64,000 bases of DNA from Actinoplanes subtropicus (GCF_000721705.1 NZ_JOJL01000001.1:310001-374000); one strand, 5' to 3'; counted from the first letter of the stretch, positions 1-8,954 are shown. Numbers and translations are program-made. Notes: generated from the letters alone by a model not told the origin.

Positions 1-44
1 TCGGTGGCGGTTGGCTGCTTGGGCGGCCGGGGTTGGCCGGGCTT

Positions 45-1220
45 CTAGCGTGGGGCTGTGCCGCGGGCCGCCCAGGCTCGTGCGGTTAGCGGGATGGAGC
101 CGTCGGCCTCGCGGGGGAGCCGTGCGGCGAGCAGTGCGCGGACGGCCTCGCGCTGGTCGGGCGGCATGGCGGCGACCAGGGCCGGGGCGGGGCCCTGGCC
201 GCCGAGGAACGGCCGCCAGTAGTCGTCGAAGTCGGCGAACACCGTGGGGACCTCGATCGCCCGGGTCTCCACATCGGTCAGACCCGCGGCGGTCCAGGCC
301 TCGCGCAGCGCCTCCGGGTGGCAGATCGGGAAGCGGGGGCCCTCGTCGTGTGTCGCGGCGGCGGGATCCACCTCGACGGCGGCGTCCCAGAAGTACCGCA
401 TCATCCGCATGCCGTCGGCGTAGTCCCAGACATACGCGGCGACCGTCGCGCCGGACGCCGCGACTCGGGCGAACTCGGCCACCGCGCGTTCCGGCCGCGG
501 CACGAAGTTCAGCGCGAGGCCGCTCACGACCGCGTCGAAGCGGCCGCCCGCGAGCGGCAACGCCCCTGCATCGCCGGCGACGAAGCCGCCCGCCGCCGCA
601 TCGCCGGCGACGAAGCCGCCCGCCGCCGCATCGCCGGCGACGAAGCCGCCTGCCGCCGCGTGGCCGGCCGCGAAGCCGCCTGCCGCCGCGTGGTCGGCGG
701 CGTGGCCGCCTGCCGCCGCGTGGTCGGCCGCGAAGCCGCCCGTCGCTGCATTGCCGGCCGCGACGCTGCCGGGCGCCGCGTTGTCGGCCGCGAAGCTGCC
801 AGCCGCGGGCCGCTGTTCGGGCTCGCTGTTCGGGTCGCTGGTGTGGGGGTGGCCGGCTGCCTGGCGTCCGGGGGCGGCGGTCGTGTCGCCGGCGTGGGGG
901 TCGTTCGTTGCCTGGTGTTCGGGGGCGGCGGTGACGGCGCCGGCGGCCGCTCGGGGTGCGGGGTTGTCGGTGGGGGAGCCGAGCGGCAGCCGGTTTCGGG
1001 CCTCGGTCAGGAAGCCGCGGGACATGTCGACGCCGATCAGCAGCGCCGGGGCCGCGGCGTCGAGCACCGTCCCGGTCAGCGCGCCCGTTCCGCAGCCCGC
1101 GTCCAGCCAGCGCCGGCCGGTCGGTAGCGCGAGCCAGCGCACGAATTCCGTGGCGACCCGGCGGCTCCATCGACCTACATACGCTTCGTAAGCACCCGCC
1201 ACCGCCCACACGTCTCCCAT
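45..1220 (-). CDS. Class I SAM-dependent methyltransferase with an internal Ala/Gly repeat insertion
   Basis: Probable small-molecule methyltransferase of unknown substrate. The SAM-binding motif I reads LDAGCGTGAL near residue 40, followed by an acidic strand (GVDMS). The post-motif strand FDAVVSGLALNF lies near residue 230. Between them, roughly residues 80-217, is a long low-complexity Ala/Gly/Asp/His stretch ending in tandem decapeptides of the type AAAGGFVAGD; without it the protein would have about the usual length of 270-280 residues. The last repeat runs directly into the normal motif AGDAGALPL. I infer that the repeat arose by amplifying the family's own FxxGDA segment. No convincing ribosome-binding site precedes the ATG at 1220, and a GTG nine bases downstream is an alternative. 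Fold is certain; function is unknown. Confidence 0.85.
   Translation of the reverse strand: MGDVWAVAGAYEAYVGRWSRRVATEFVRWLALPTGRRWLDAGCGTGALTGTVLDAAAPALLIGVDMSRGFLTEARNRLPLGSPTDNPAPRAAAGAVTAAPEHQATNDPHAGDTTAAPGRQAAGHPHTSDPNSEPEQRPAAGSFAADNAAPGSVAAGNAATGGFAADHAAAGGHAADHAAAGGFAAGHAAAGGFVAGDAAAGGFVAGDAAAGGFVAGDAGALPLAGGRFDAVVSGLALNFVPRPERAVAEFARVAASGATVAAYVWDYADGMRMMRYFWDAAVEVDPAAATHDEGPRFPICHPEALREAWTAAGLTDVETRAIEVPTVFADFDDYWRPFLGGQGPAPALVAAMPPDQREAVRALLAARLPREADGSIPLTARAWAARGTAPR
571..810 (-). repeat. 30-bp tandem minisatellite inside the methyltransferase gene
   Basis: About eight copies of a 30-bp unit lie head to tail at 571, 601, 631, 661, 691, 721, 751 and 781, the last one incomplete. 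The first two copies are identical and the others diverge progressively. The period is a multiple of three, so copy-number change keeps the reading frame. Each unit encodes ten residues like AAAGGFVAGD. There are no unique spacers, so this is not a CRISPR array. Confidence 0.95.
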
Positions 1221-1371
1221 GTGAGGAAGGTACCGGGGGCTTCGTGGCGATTTGAGCGCACGGTTTCCCTACATCTTGTAGGCGACTCTTGACCTTGCCG
1301 GGGACATCGACGAGCATGCGCGCGTGCGCGTGGTGAACAGCCCAAATGCGCAGCGTAGGCAAGGAGAAGCA

Positions 1372-3981
1372 ATGCAGCTTCGTCTCATGGCCGTGGCCGC
1401 CACGGCATTGACCCTGGTCATCACCCCCGTTGCCGCGGCGGCCGCCGGTCCCGACGGATCCGGCCGGCCGATGCCGTACCGCCATCTCAAACAGCTGGCC
1501 GCCGAGCGCTCGGCGCACGCCAAGTCCTTCACCGCCAAGGCGGCCGACGACAGCGACGAGGGCGGCGAGGACCCCGAGGAGATAGCCGAACAGGCCGAGC
1601 AGTGGGCCGAGGCGCGGTCGGCGCCCGGCATCGTCGCGCCGGGCGCGTACTCCGCGGCCTGGCAGCAACAGCAGAGCCTGCCGCGCACCGGCGGCAGCTG
1701 GACCCACGTCACGAACCGGCCGTACAACTCGGACGACCCGCGCTACCGCGACATCGAGAGCAACTCCTCCGGCGGCGCCGGCCTGGTCACCGGGCGCGTC
1801 ACCGGCCTGGCCGCGGACAACCACGGCAACGTGTACGCGGGCGCGGCCAACGGCGGCGTCTGGCGCTCGACCAGCGGCGGCGGCCACTGGACGCCGATCT
1901 CCGAGAAGCTGCCCTCGCCGTCCACCGGTGACCTGCGGCTCGACTCGCGGGGCCGGCTCTGGTACGCGACCGGCGAGGCCAACACCAGCGCCACCTCGTT
2001 CGTCGGCACCGGCGTCTACGTGCTCAGCAACCCGAGCGGCGGCTCCTTCACCCCGGCCGATCGGGTCGGCGGGACCGAGCTGGAGAGCACGATCATCCGC
2101 AAGCTCCGGTTCATCGGCAACTCCGTGTGGGCGGCGACCAGCAGCGGCGCCTGGACGCACTCGCTGACCAACCTGCACGGGCCGTGGACCCGGGTGTTCG
2201 CGCCGAACCCGAGCTACCTGGCCGGCGGGGCGAACGCGGCGGACCCGAACGCGCCGTACAAGAACATCGTCAACGACTTCGCGGTCGACCCGAAGAACCC
2301 GGGCAACGTCATCATCGCGGCCGGTTGGCGCAGCGGTGACACGTACAACGGCTTCTACACCCGTACGGCAAATGGCAGCTGGCAGCAGACGACGCTGGCC
2401 GGACTTCCCTCGACGTCGGGAGACGTCGGCCTGGTCACCTTCGCGGCGGCGGCCGACGGCTCCCGCTACTACGCGATCGAGCAGTCGCCGACCCAGCTCG
2501 CCACGAACCCGGACAGCGCGCTCGGCGGCTTCTACGTCTCGAAGAGCGGCTCGCCGTTCGGGCCGTGGACGCTCGCGGCCGACTACAAGAAGCTGGCCGC
2601 CTCCGGCTCGGCGCTGACCTCGGCCGGCTACATGCCGGGCATCCAGGCCTGGTACAACCAGTTCCTGCAGGTCGACCCGAACGACGCGACGCACGTGTGG
2701 GCCGGTCTCGAGGAGGTCTTCGAGTCGACCAACAGCGGCGACACGTGGACCACGCCCGGGCCGTACTGGAACTTCGGTTTCCCCTGCTGGAGCATCGACC
2801 CGTCGAAGCAGACCGGTGACTGCCAGCAGACCGTGCACGCCGACCAGCACTCGATCGCGGTCGGCAGCAACCACGGCAAGTCGTACGTGGTGGTCGGCGA
2901 CGACGGCGGCATGTACCGCCGGCCGGTTCGCGGACACCTCGACCAGTACGGGCACGCCACCGACTGGAACTCGCTCAACGACGGCAGCATGGACGTGCTG
3001 CAGTACTACTCGGTCGACGCCGGGCGCGACCGCGGCGGCCTGGCCATCTCCGGCGGCCTGCAGGACAACGGCCAGTCGGTGCTGCGGCCCGGCGACTGGG
3101 TGATGGGCTCCGACTTCGGCGGCGACGGCGGCGACACGATCGTCGACCCGGCGAACGGCTGCAACATCGCCGAGGAGTACGTCTACCTGCAGGTCTGGGT
3201 GACCAACAACTGCGCGGTCAACGACGGCGCGTGGACCACCGACCCGACCAAGGCCACCAGCTACCAGGTCGCTCCGCCGGACTCGGCCGCCGGGCTCGCC
3301 CGGTTCATCGCCCCGATCACCCAGGACCCGCGCAACAGCAACACCTGGATCGCCGGCGGCCAGCACATCTGGCTCAACAAGGTCGGCTACGCGATCCGCA
3401 GCGGCCAGCAGTGGACCAGCCTCTACGACCTCGGCGCCGGGCATGTCGCGACGGCCGTGACCACGTCGGGCGGCCTCGTCTACGCCGCCTGGTGCGGGCC
3501 GTGCAACAACGCGGGCTACGCGCGCGGCATCGCGGTCGGCCGTACCGACGGGACCGGCTGGCACCAGCTGAACCTGCCGGTCGACGGCACGGTGCCGAAC
3601 CGGTACATCGGCGGCATGGACGTCGACAAGAACAACCCGCAGCACGTGATCATCGCGGTCAACGGGTTCTCCCGGAAGTGGACCGAGGGCCCGGGCGCCG
3701 GCGTCGGTCACGTCTTCGAGTCCTGGAACGCCGGCACGAGCTGGACCGACATCTCGGCGAACCTGCCGGACGTGCCGGCCAACTCGGTCAAGATGGTCCC
3801 CGGCGGCGGGCTGGTGCTCGGCACCGACACCGGTGTGTTCTACCGGGCGCCGCGGTGCGCCGGCTGGTCGATCCTCGGCCACGGCTTGCCGACGACGGTG
3901 ACCATGCAGGTCAAGGTCGGGCCGGACGGAAAGGTGTACGTGGCCACGCACGGCCGCGGGCAGTGGTCTTTCCGCCTCTGA
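1372..3981 (+). CDS. Secreted Asp-box (BNR/sortilin-like) beta-propeller protein
   Basis: 869-residue exported protein. The ATG at 1372 is chosen because AAGGAG at 1361-1366 sits five bases upstream and the product then opens with a clean signal peptide (MQLRLMAVAATALTL, cleavage near Ala-Ala-Ala). After a charged linker of about 100 residues come propeller blades with Asp-box-like turns (STSGGGHWTP, STNSGDTWTT, SWNAGTSWTDI) and repeated VDPKNP / VDKNNP strand openings. The layout resembles sortilin/VPS10 and GH74 xyloglucanase folds. I cannot assign GH74 catalytic aspartates, so enzymatic activity is uncertain. It is monocistronic, with the next gene 64 bp away. Confidence 0.75.
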   Translation: MQLRLMAVAATALTLVITPVAAAAAGPDGSGRPMPYRHLKQLAAERSAHAKSFTAKAADDSDEGGEDPEEIAEQAEQWAEARSAPGIVAPGAYSAAWQQQQSLPRTGGSWTHVTNRPYNSDDPRYRDIESNSSGGAGLVTGRVTGLAADNHGNVYAGAANGGVWRSTSGGGHWTPISEKLPSPSTGDLRLDSRGRLWYATGEANTSATSFVGTGVYVLSNPSGGSFTPADRVGGTELESTIIRKLRFIGNSVWAATSSGAWTHSLTNLHGPWTRVFAPNPSYLAGGANAADPNAPYKNIVNDFAVDPKNPGNVIIAAGWRSGDTYNGFYTRTANGSWQQTTLAGLPSTSGDVGLVTFAAAADGSRYYAIEQSPTQLATNPDSALGGFYVSKSGSPFGPWTLAADYKKLAASGSALTSAGYMPGIQAWYNQFLQVDPNDATHVWAGLEEVFESTNSGDTWTTPGPYWNFGFPCWSIDPSKQTGDCQQTVHADQHSIAVGSNHGKSYVVVGDDGGMYRRPVRGHLDQYGHATDWNSLNDGSMDVLQYYSVDAGRDRGGLAISGGLQDNGQSVLRPGDWVMGSDFGGDGGDTIVDPANGCNIAEEYVYLQVWVTNNCAVNDGAWTTDPTKATSYQVAPPDSAAGLARFIAPITQDPRNSNTWIAGGQHIWLNKVGYAIRSGQQWTSLYDLGAGHVATAVTTSGGLVYAAWCGPCNNAGYARGIAVGRTDGTGWHQLNLPVDGTVPNRYIGGMDVDKNNPQHVIIAVNGFSRKWTEGPGAGVGHVFESWNAGTSWTDISANLPDVPANSVKMVPGGGLVLGTDTGVFYRAPRCAGWSILGHGLPTTVTMQVKVGPDGKVYVATHGRGQWSFRL

Positions 3982-4045
3982 CGCCCGGCGGATATGTGGG
4001 TTGAACACACTGTCTCGGTCGGGTCGGTGGTGGGACGCTTCGGCG

Positions 4046-5080
4046 ATGGAAGAGGTTACGGTCGCGGCTCGCGGCACTTCGCTGAACGTCCTGGTCACCG
4101 GCCCGGCCGACGGCACCCCGGTGCTGCTCGTGCACGGCAACTGCTCGTCCGCCGACTTCTGGCGGCCGTTGCTGCGGCACCTGCCGCCCGGTTTGCGGAT
4201 CGTCGCGCCCGACCTGCGCGGGTACGGGCGCTCCGCGGCGGCCCCGGTCGACGCCACCCGGGGCCTGCGCGACTTCGCCGACGACGTGGCGGCGGTGCTG
4301 GACGCCCTGTTCCCGGCCGGCCGTGCGGTCACGGTCGTCGCCCACTCGATGGGCGGCGGAGTCGCCATGCAGTTGCTGGTCGACCACCCGTCGCGGGTCG
4401 CGGCGCTGCTGCTGGAGGCGCCGGTCAGCCCGTACGGCTTCGGCGGAACCCGCGACCTGGACGGCACCCCGACGACGCCCGATTTCGCGGGCACGGGCGG
4501 CGGCACGGCGAACCCGGACTTCGTGCGGCGGCTCGCCGAGGGCGACCGCAACGACGACGGCCCGACGAGTCCGCTGTCGGTGCTACGGACCGCGTACGTG
4601 GCGGACCCGGCGTCGCTGGGTCCGGATGAACAACTGCTGCTCGACACCGTGCTGTCCACCGCCACCGGCGACGACAACTACCCCGGCGACAGCAAGCCCA
4701 GCGCGAACTGGCCCGGCGTGGCACCGGGCGATCGGGGCGTGCTGAACACGATGGCCCCCAACCACTTCAACATCGCGGCGGACCTGGTCGCGGTCGCCGC
4801 CAAGCCCCCGATCGCGTGGGTACGCGGCGACAAGGACGCGATCGTCTCCGACACCTCGTTCTTCGACCTGGCCTACTTGGGATCTCTCGGCGTAGTCCCT
4901 GGTTGGCCGGGCGCTGACGCGTGCCCGCCGCAACCGATGGTCGGCCAGACCCGGGCAGTGCTCGACCGCTATGCGGCGGCCGACGGCGCATACACCGAGA
5001 TCGTGTACGAAAACTGCGGGCACTCGCCGCACATCGAGCGCCCAGCCGATTTCGCTGCCGAGCTGCTGAAGCTGCTCTGA
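4046..5080 (+). CDS. Alpha/beta hydrolase
   Basis: Cytoplasmic alpha/beta-hydrolase-fold enzyme of about 344 residues. The oxyanion strand LLVHGNCSS, the nucleophile elbow AHSMGGG (Ser), the acid in GDKDAIV and the catalytic histidine in GHSPHIE are all present in order. A lid-like insertion rich in Asp, Asn and Pro lies between the nucleophile and the acid. The substrate cannot be told from sequence. The ATG at 4046 is preferred because it removes a 15-residue leader with no homology-like character. The gene converges on the MFS transporter with a hairpin between them. Confidence 0.85.
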   Translation: MEEVTVAARGTSLNVLVTGPADGTPVLLVHGNCSSADFWRPLLRHLPPGLRIVAPDLRGYGRSAAAPVDATRGLRDFADDVAAVLDALFPAGRAVTVVAHSMGGGVAMQLLVDHPSRVAALLLEAPVSPYGFGGTRDLDGTPTTPDFAGTGGGTANPDFVRRLAEGDRNDDGPTSPLSVLRTAYVADPASLGPDEQLLLDTVLSTATGDDNYPGDSKPSANWPGVAPGDRGVLNTMAPNHFNIAADLVAVAAKPPIAWVRGDKDAIVSDTSFFDLAYLGSLGVVPGWPGADACPPQPMVGQTRAVLDRYAAADGAYTEIVYENCGHSPHIERPADFAAELLKLL

Positions 5081-5112
5081 GCGCCGCCCCAAACCATCCA
5101 ATAAACTGACAA

Positions 5113-5135
5113 CAGTATCAGCTTACTGAATACTG
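5113..5135. terminator. Candidate bidirectional terminator hairpin
   Basis: CAGTAT at 5113-5118 pairs with ATACTG at 5130-5135 and the inner CAG with CTG, leaving one bulged A and a CTTA loop. It lies between convergent genes in an unusually AT-rich 57-bp gap. Confidence 0.5.
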
Positions 5136-5137
5136 GG

Positions 5138-6340
5138 TCAGACCTGGCGGTTGCGCCCGGCGGCCACGCCCGCGATGGCCTGGGGGATCATCAGGGCGAT
5201 CATCAGGGCCAGGGGGACGCGCCAGCCGTTGGTGTGGTCGTGCAGGAGGCCGACCAGGATCGGGCCGGGGATGGCGAGGAGGTAGCCGACGCCCTGGGCG
5301 AACGCGGAGAGGCGTACCACCGTGGCGGGGCTGCTGCCGCGTAGGCCGATCATGGTGAGGACCAGGGGGAAGGCCGTGTTGACCACGCCCAGCAGGATCG
5401 CCCACAGCCACGGCGCGGCGGCCGGATCCCACCACAGGCCCAGGTAGCCGGCGACCCCGAAGGCGGCCAGCACCGCGGCGATCAGGCTCTGACTGCGCAG
5501 CTTGCCGGCGATCGCGGAGAGCGCGAAACCCAGCGGCACCCCGAGCAGCGAGGTGGCGGCGAACAGCAGGCCGGCCTCGTCGGCGGAGAGGCCCGCGTCC
5601 CGGTAGATCTGGGGAAGCCAACCGATGATCACGTACGCCGAGGTCGACTGCAGGCCGAAGTAGACCGCCAGCGCCCAGGCCACCGGGTGCCGGCTCACCC
5701 GCACCTGGGTGTGCGCCGGCGGCTGGGCGGCCCGGTCGTGCTTCTCGCGGGCCAGCGGGACCCAGGCCGGCAGCGCCACCGCCGCCAGCACCGCCCAGCA
5801 GGCCAGGCCGAGGCGCCAGTTGCCGCCGAAGGCGCCGGTCAGCGGGACGGTCGCGGCGGCGGCCAGGGTCGCGCCGAGGTTCAGGGCCACCGTGTAGAGG
5901 CCGGTCATCGTGCCGACCTGGGTGGGGAACTCCTGTTTCACCACCATCGGCAGCAGCACGTTGACCACCGCGATGCCGGCCAGCGCCAGGACGGTGAGCA
6001 GCAGGAACAGGACCGAACCGGGTGCGTACGCGCGGAGCGCCAAGCCGCCCGCCAGCACCGCCAGGCCGACGATGATGACCCGGGCCGGGCCGAAGCGGCG
6101 CGCCAGCCGGGGAGCGGCCAGGCCGAGCAGGGCGAAGCAGAACGCCGGGATCGAGGTGAGCAGCCCGGCGACCGTGGAGCTCATGCCCAGCCCGGAGCGG
6201 ATCTCGCTGAGCACCGGGCCGATGCTGGTCACCGCCAGGCGCAGGTTCACCGCGGCTAGCAGGAGCGCGGCCACGGCCACCAGCGCCGCCCGGGTTCGGG
6301 GCGGGCGCGGTTTGGTCAGCTGCTCTTCGGCGGTCACCAC
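5138..6340 (-). CDS. MFS transporter, CynX/NimT family
   Basis: Inner-membrane major-facilitator permease of 400 residues with about 12 hydrophobic segments. The family-typical first helix contains NLRLAVTSIGP, and MLPMVVKQEFP-like and GxxTGLYT motifs follow. CynX-family members export or import small anions and drugs, and the substrate here is unknown. The start is a GTG at 6340 with a weak ribosome-binding site; a second GTG follows directly. It lies 60 bp downstream of the siderophore-interacting protein gene on the same strand with no hairpin between, so co-transcription is likely. A role in moving a siderophore is inferred only from that context. Confidence 0.85.
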   Translation of the reverse strand: MVTAEEQLTKPRPPRTRAALVAVAALLLAAVNLRLAVTSIGPVLSEIRSGLGMSSTVAGLLTSIPAFCFALLGLAAPRLARRFGPARVIIVGLAVLAGGLALRAYAPGSVLFLLLTVLALAGIAVVNVLLPMVVKQEFPTQVGTMTGLYTVALNLGATLAAAATVPLTGAFGGNWRLGLACWAVLAAVALPAWVPLAREKHDRAAQPPAHTQVRVSRHPVAWALAVYFGLQSTSAYVIIGWLPQIYRDAGLSADEAGLLFAATSLLGVPLGFALSAIAGKLRSQSLIAAVLAAFGVAGYLGLWWDPAAAPWLWAILLGVVNTAFPLVLTMIGLRGSSPATVVRLSAFAQGVGYLLAIPGPILVGLLHDHTNGWRVPLALMIALMIPQAIAGVAAGRNRQV

Positions 6341-6400
6341 TTACACATCATCGGCGTCACCGGCCGGAAACGAGCGGGATGGTGCCCGCCCTCACATTCC

Positions 6401-7231
6401 TCAGCCGGCCTCTTGCTCCCGTTCGACCTGCTGGTTCCACTCGCGTTTCGAGGACTGCCACCCGTCCTCGTTCAGGCCGAGCCGCCAGTAGCCGGAGATC
6501 GAGAGCTGGCTCAGCGGGATCGAGCAGTCCTTGCGGAGGAAGGCGCGCAGGTCCTTCACGAAGTTCGCCTCGCCGTGCACGAAGGCGTGCACCTGGCCGG
6601 GCGGGAACTGGCTCGCTCGTACGGTCTCGGCAAGCAATTCGCCCACCCGGCGGTCGCCTCGATGCAGCCAGACGATCTCGGCGTCCGCGGGGGTTTCCAG
6701 TTTCTGCTCCTCGTCGGGCCCGGTGACCTCGAGGTACGCCCGCACGACCGCGCCCTCGGGCATGGCCGCCAGGGCCGCGCCGATCGCCGGCAGCGCGCTC
6801 TCGTCGCCGGCCAGCAGATGCCAGTCGGCGTCGGGGTCCGGCCGGTACGCTCCGCCGGGGCCCATGAAGGTGATCTGGTCGCCGGGGCGGGCGGTGGCCG
6901 CCCACGGGCCCGCGATGCCCTCGTCGCCGTGCACCACGAAGTCGAGCCACATCTCCGGGATCTCCGGCAGCCACTTGCGCACCGTGTACGTCCGGACCAC
7001 CGGCCACGACTCGGGCGGCATGGTCTCGCGGATCACGCCCAGGTCGAACGGCTCGGGGTAGACCACGCCCGGCCTCGGGAACTGCACCTTGACGTAGTGG
7101 TCGGTGAACTCGCCCGCGGTGATCGCGCGGAGTCCCTCGCCGCCCAGGACCACGCGCACCATGTGCGGGGTGAGCTGCTCGGCTCGGGTGACGGTCGCCC
7201 GGTGGGCCGGCCGCGCCGGTCTGTTCGGCAT
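6401..7231 (-). CDS. Siderophore-interacting protein (ViuB-type FAD/NAD(P)H ferric-siderophore reductase)
   Basis: 276-residue cytoplasmic flavoprotein of the SIP family, which releases iron from imported ferric siderophores by reduction. An N-terminal FAD-binding barrel holds the family signature VRTYTVRKW and GPGGAY. The C-terminal NAD(P)H-binding domain holds LLAGDESALPAI, and the tail ends in SGYWRLGLNEDGW, typical of the family. The ATG at 7231 is chosen because AGGGAAGAGG lies just upstream; a longer frame exists but its N-terminus is not family-like. An iron-box-like site precedes the gene and an MFS gene follows it. Confidence 0.93.
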   Translation of the reverse strand: MPNRPARPAHRATVTRAEQLTPHMVRVVLGGEGLRAITAGEFTDHYVKVQFPRPGVVYPEPFDLGVIRETMPPESWPVVRTYTVRKWLPEIPEMWLDFVVHGDEGIAGPWAATARPGDQITFMGPGGAYRPDPDADWHLLAGDESALPAIGAALAAMPEGAVVRAYLEVTGPDEEQKLETPADAEIVWLHRGDRRVGELLAETVRASQFPPGQVHAFVHGEANFVKDLRAFLRKDCSIPLSQLSISGYWRLGLNEDGWQSSKREWNQQVEREQEAG

Positions 7232-7267
7232 GCTGATCCTCTTCCCTCGGCTGATCGCCCGCCTACC

Positions 7268-7286
7268 GCCGGTAAGGCTACCCTCA
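7268..7286 (-). promoter_or_regulatory. Candidate iron box (DtxR/IdeR/DmdR-type operator)
   Basis: The 19-mer at 7268-7286 (core GGTAAGGCTACCCT) matches the IdeR/DmdR consensus TWAGGTWAGSCTWACCTWA at 14 of 19 positions by eye. It lies 37 bp upstream of the siderophore-interacting protein start, where an Fe2+-dependent repressor would block transcription. Confidence 0.6.
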
Positions 7287-7310
7287 CTCATCCGGATCAT
7301 TCACGCCGCA

Positions 7311-7356
7311 GGCAACGGGCCGGCCCGCTGCGGCAGCGGACCGGCCCTCGGTTGCC
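7311..7356 (-). terminator. Strong nested hairpin after the LAXTG protein gene
   Basis: GGCAAC at 7311 pairs with GTTGCC near 7351, GGGCCGG with CCGGCCC inside that, and CCGCTG with CAGCGG at the tip. It lies just beyond the stop codon of the leftward gene at 7366 and before the next promoter. There is no U tract, as is common in actinobacteria. Confidence 0.75.
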
Positions 7357-7365
7357 TACGTACCG

Positions 7366-8811
7366 TTACTCCCAGGTGGTGCCGGGGCGGCGCCGGCGGG
7401 TGAAGGCCATCACCGCGAGGCCGGCCAGCATCAGCACCACCGCGCCGCCGAGGAAGGCGACCGTGTTGTTGCCGGTGAGCGCGAGGACGCCGCCGCTCTT
7501 CTGCGGGGTGGTGGTCTTCGCCTCGATCTGGTCCTTGGTCGGCGGCTGCTCGCCGGAGTTCACCACGCCGTCGTCCTTGGAGTAGGTGTAGTCGCCGCCG
7601 GCGGCCTCGGTGCTCTTGCTCGGCTTCGGCTCCGCGGCCGGCTGGTCATCACTCTGCGTGGTGTCGGTCGAGGTCGTGTCGGATTCCTTCGTACCGGTGG
7701 AAGAAGGCTTCTCGGTCTTCTCCGGTGCGGTCGTGGTGGTCTTCCGCGGCGGCGCGAGCTGGGACGTCGTGGGCTTGGTGGTGGTCGGGGTCGCCTTCGG
7801 GGTGAAGTCGTCCTTCGTGGTCGGCTGGTTGGAGCCGCTCGTCGTGCCCTTGGTCGGCTTGGTCGTCGGGGGCGTCGTCGCCGGAGCGGTGGTCGGGGCC
7901 GTGGTGGGCGGAGTGGTCGCCCCGCCGCCGTTGTTGGTCCCGCCGCCGCCGTTGTTGCCACCACCGGTGTTGTTGCCACCACCGTTGTTGTTGCCACCAC
8001 CGGTGTTGCCACCACCGGTGTTGCCGCCACCGGTGTTGTTGCCGCCACCGGTGTTGTTGCCGCCACCGCCGGTGTCGCCGCCGCCGTTGTTGCCGCCCGC
8101 CCGCACGGTGATCCGCACCGCGTCGATGGCCGGGGTCTCCTGGGCGCGCTCCATCATCGGCACCCGGTGCGAGCCGTCACCGGCCCAGGAGGCGCACTGA
8201 GCGGTACCCGTCGTGGGCATGCCCGGCACCTCGATGGTGACCACGTCCGGAGCCGTGCCGCCCTTCTTGTCCTCGGTGGCCGCGAAGAACGCCGGCACCG
8301 GCGAGGGGTCGGGGGCTTCCTTGGTGCTCGGCAGCATCCGGCAGGCGGTGTGGAAGTGGCCGCGCTGGATGCCGTTCTGCAGGACCGAGCTCTCCACGTA
8401 GTAGCCGCCCGCGCCGGCCCCGAGGAAGCGGTCGCGGATCAGGTTGCGGGTGCTGACCTTGAGGGTGAACGGCGTGTTCACGGTCACCGACTTCGGCGCC
8501 GAGGTGATCAGCAGCGACGGGTTGTTCGCCGCCGCGCCGACCTCGCCGAACTCGGTGCTGACGCAGCGGTCGCCCTTCTGGAAGCCGTCGTGGGCCGGGA
8601 GGTTGCTGTCCACGCAGTTGTCGGTGAGGATCACCTGGCCGTTGACCACCTTGCCGGCGTCACTGCCCGGGCGCTTGTCGTTGGTGGCGGCGTTGGAGAT
8701 CGTGGTGAACGCGACGACCGCGCCCAGGGCGGCGATGACCGCACCGACCGCGAGGAGCCGCCGGTGGCCGCCGGATGGTGCGGCAGCGCGGCGATAAGCC
8801 GACCTACGCAT
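7366..8811 (-). CDS. Sortase-anchored cell-surface protein (LAXTG type)
   Basis: 481-residue exported wall protein. It has an N-terminal signal/anchor (LLAVGAVIAALGAVVAF) and a unique extracellular domain of about 200 residues with four conserved-looking cysteines (NCVDSN, RCVS, ACRML, QCAS). A Gly/Asn repeat linker and a long Thr/Pro/Lys-rich stalk follow. The C-terminus is LALTG, a hydrophobic helix and RRRR. LALTG fits the LAXTG signal used by class E sortases of high-GC Gram-positives. The ATG at 8811 has GAGG eight bases upstream. The function of the head domain is not recognised. Confidence 0.8.
   Translation of the reverse strand: MRRSAYRRAAAPSGGHRRLLAVGAVIAALGAVVAFTTISNAATNDKRPGSDAGKVVNGQVILTDNCVDSNLPAHDGFQKGDRCVSTEFGEVGAAANNPSLLITSAPKSVTVNTPFTLKVSTRNLIRDRFLGAGAGGYYVESSVLQNGIQRGHFHTACRMLPSTKEAPDPSPVPAFFAATEDKKGGTAPDVVTIEVPGMPTTGTAQCASWAGDGSHRVPMMERAQETPAIDAVRITVRAGGNNGGGDTGGGGNNTGGGNNTGGGNTGGGNTGGGNNNGGGNNTGGGNNGGGGTNNGGGATTPPTTAPTTAPATTPPTTKPTKGTTSGSNQPTTKDDFTPKATPTTTKPTTSQLAPPRKTTTTAPEKTEKPSSTGTKESDTTSTDTTQSDDQPAAEPKPSKSTEAAGGDYTYSKDDGVVNSGEQPPTKDQIEAKTTTPQKSGGVLALTGNNTVAFLGGAVVLMLAGLAVMAFTRRRRPGTTWE
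7919..8098 (-). repeat. Gly/Asn low-complexity repeat in the surface protein
   Basis: Irregular 9-15-bp units encoding GGGNNTGGGN-type sequence form a flexible linker between the head domain and the Thr/Pro stalk. Confidence 0.85.
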
Positions 8812-8954
8812 GAGCGATACCTCTTCTTCGAAGTCTTTCCGGCCCCCACAACCGGCCCTCGAACGGTAAGAGTCGCTCCGCGAAATAGCAATCCAGTCTA
8901 TGAATTTGATGAATTCTTGTCCCGAACTTAAAGAAAAGATATGCGGGTCGCCGC

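Noticed and set aside
571..810. Regular 30-bp repeats considered as a CRISPR array
   Set aside because: Units abut with no unique spacers and lie in frame inside a coding sequence.
7919..8098. Repeated GGTGTTGCCACCACC-type sequence considered as a CRISPR or regulatory repeat
   Set aside because: It is a codon-level Gly/Asn linker repeat in the surface protein, with irregular period and no spacers.
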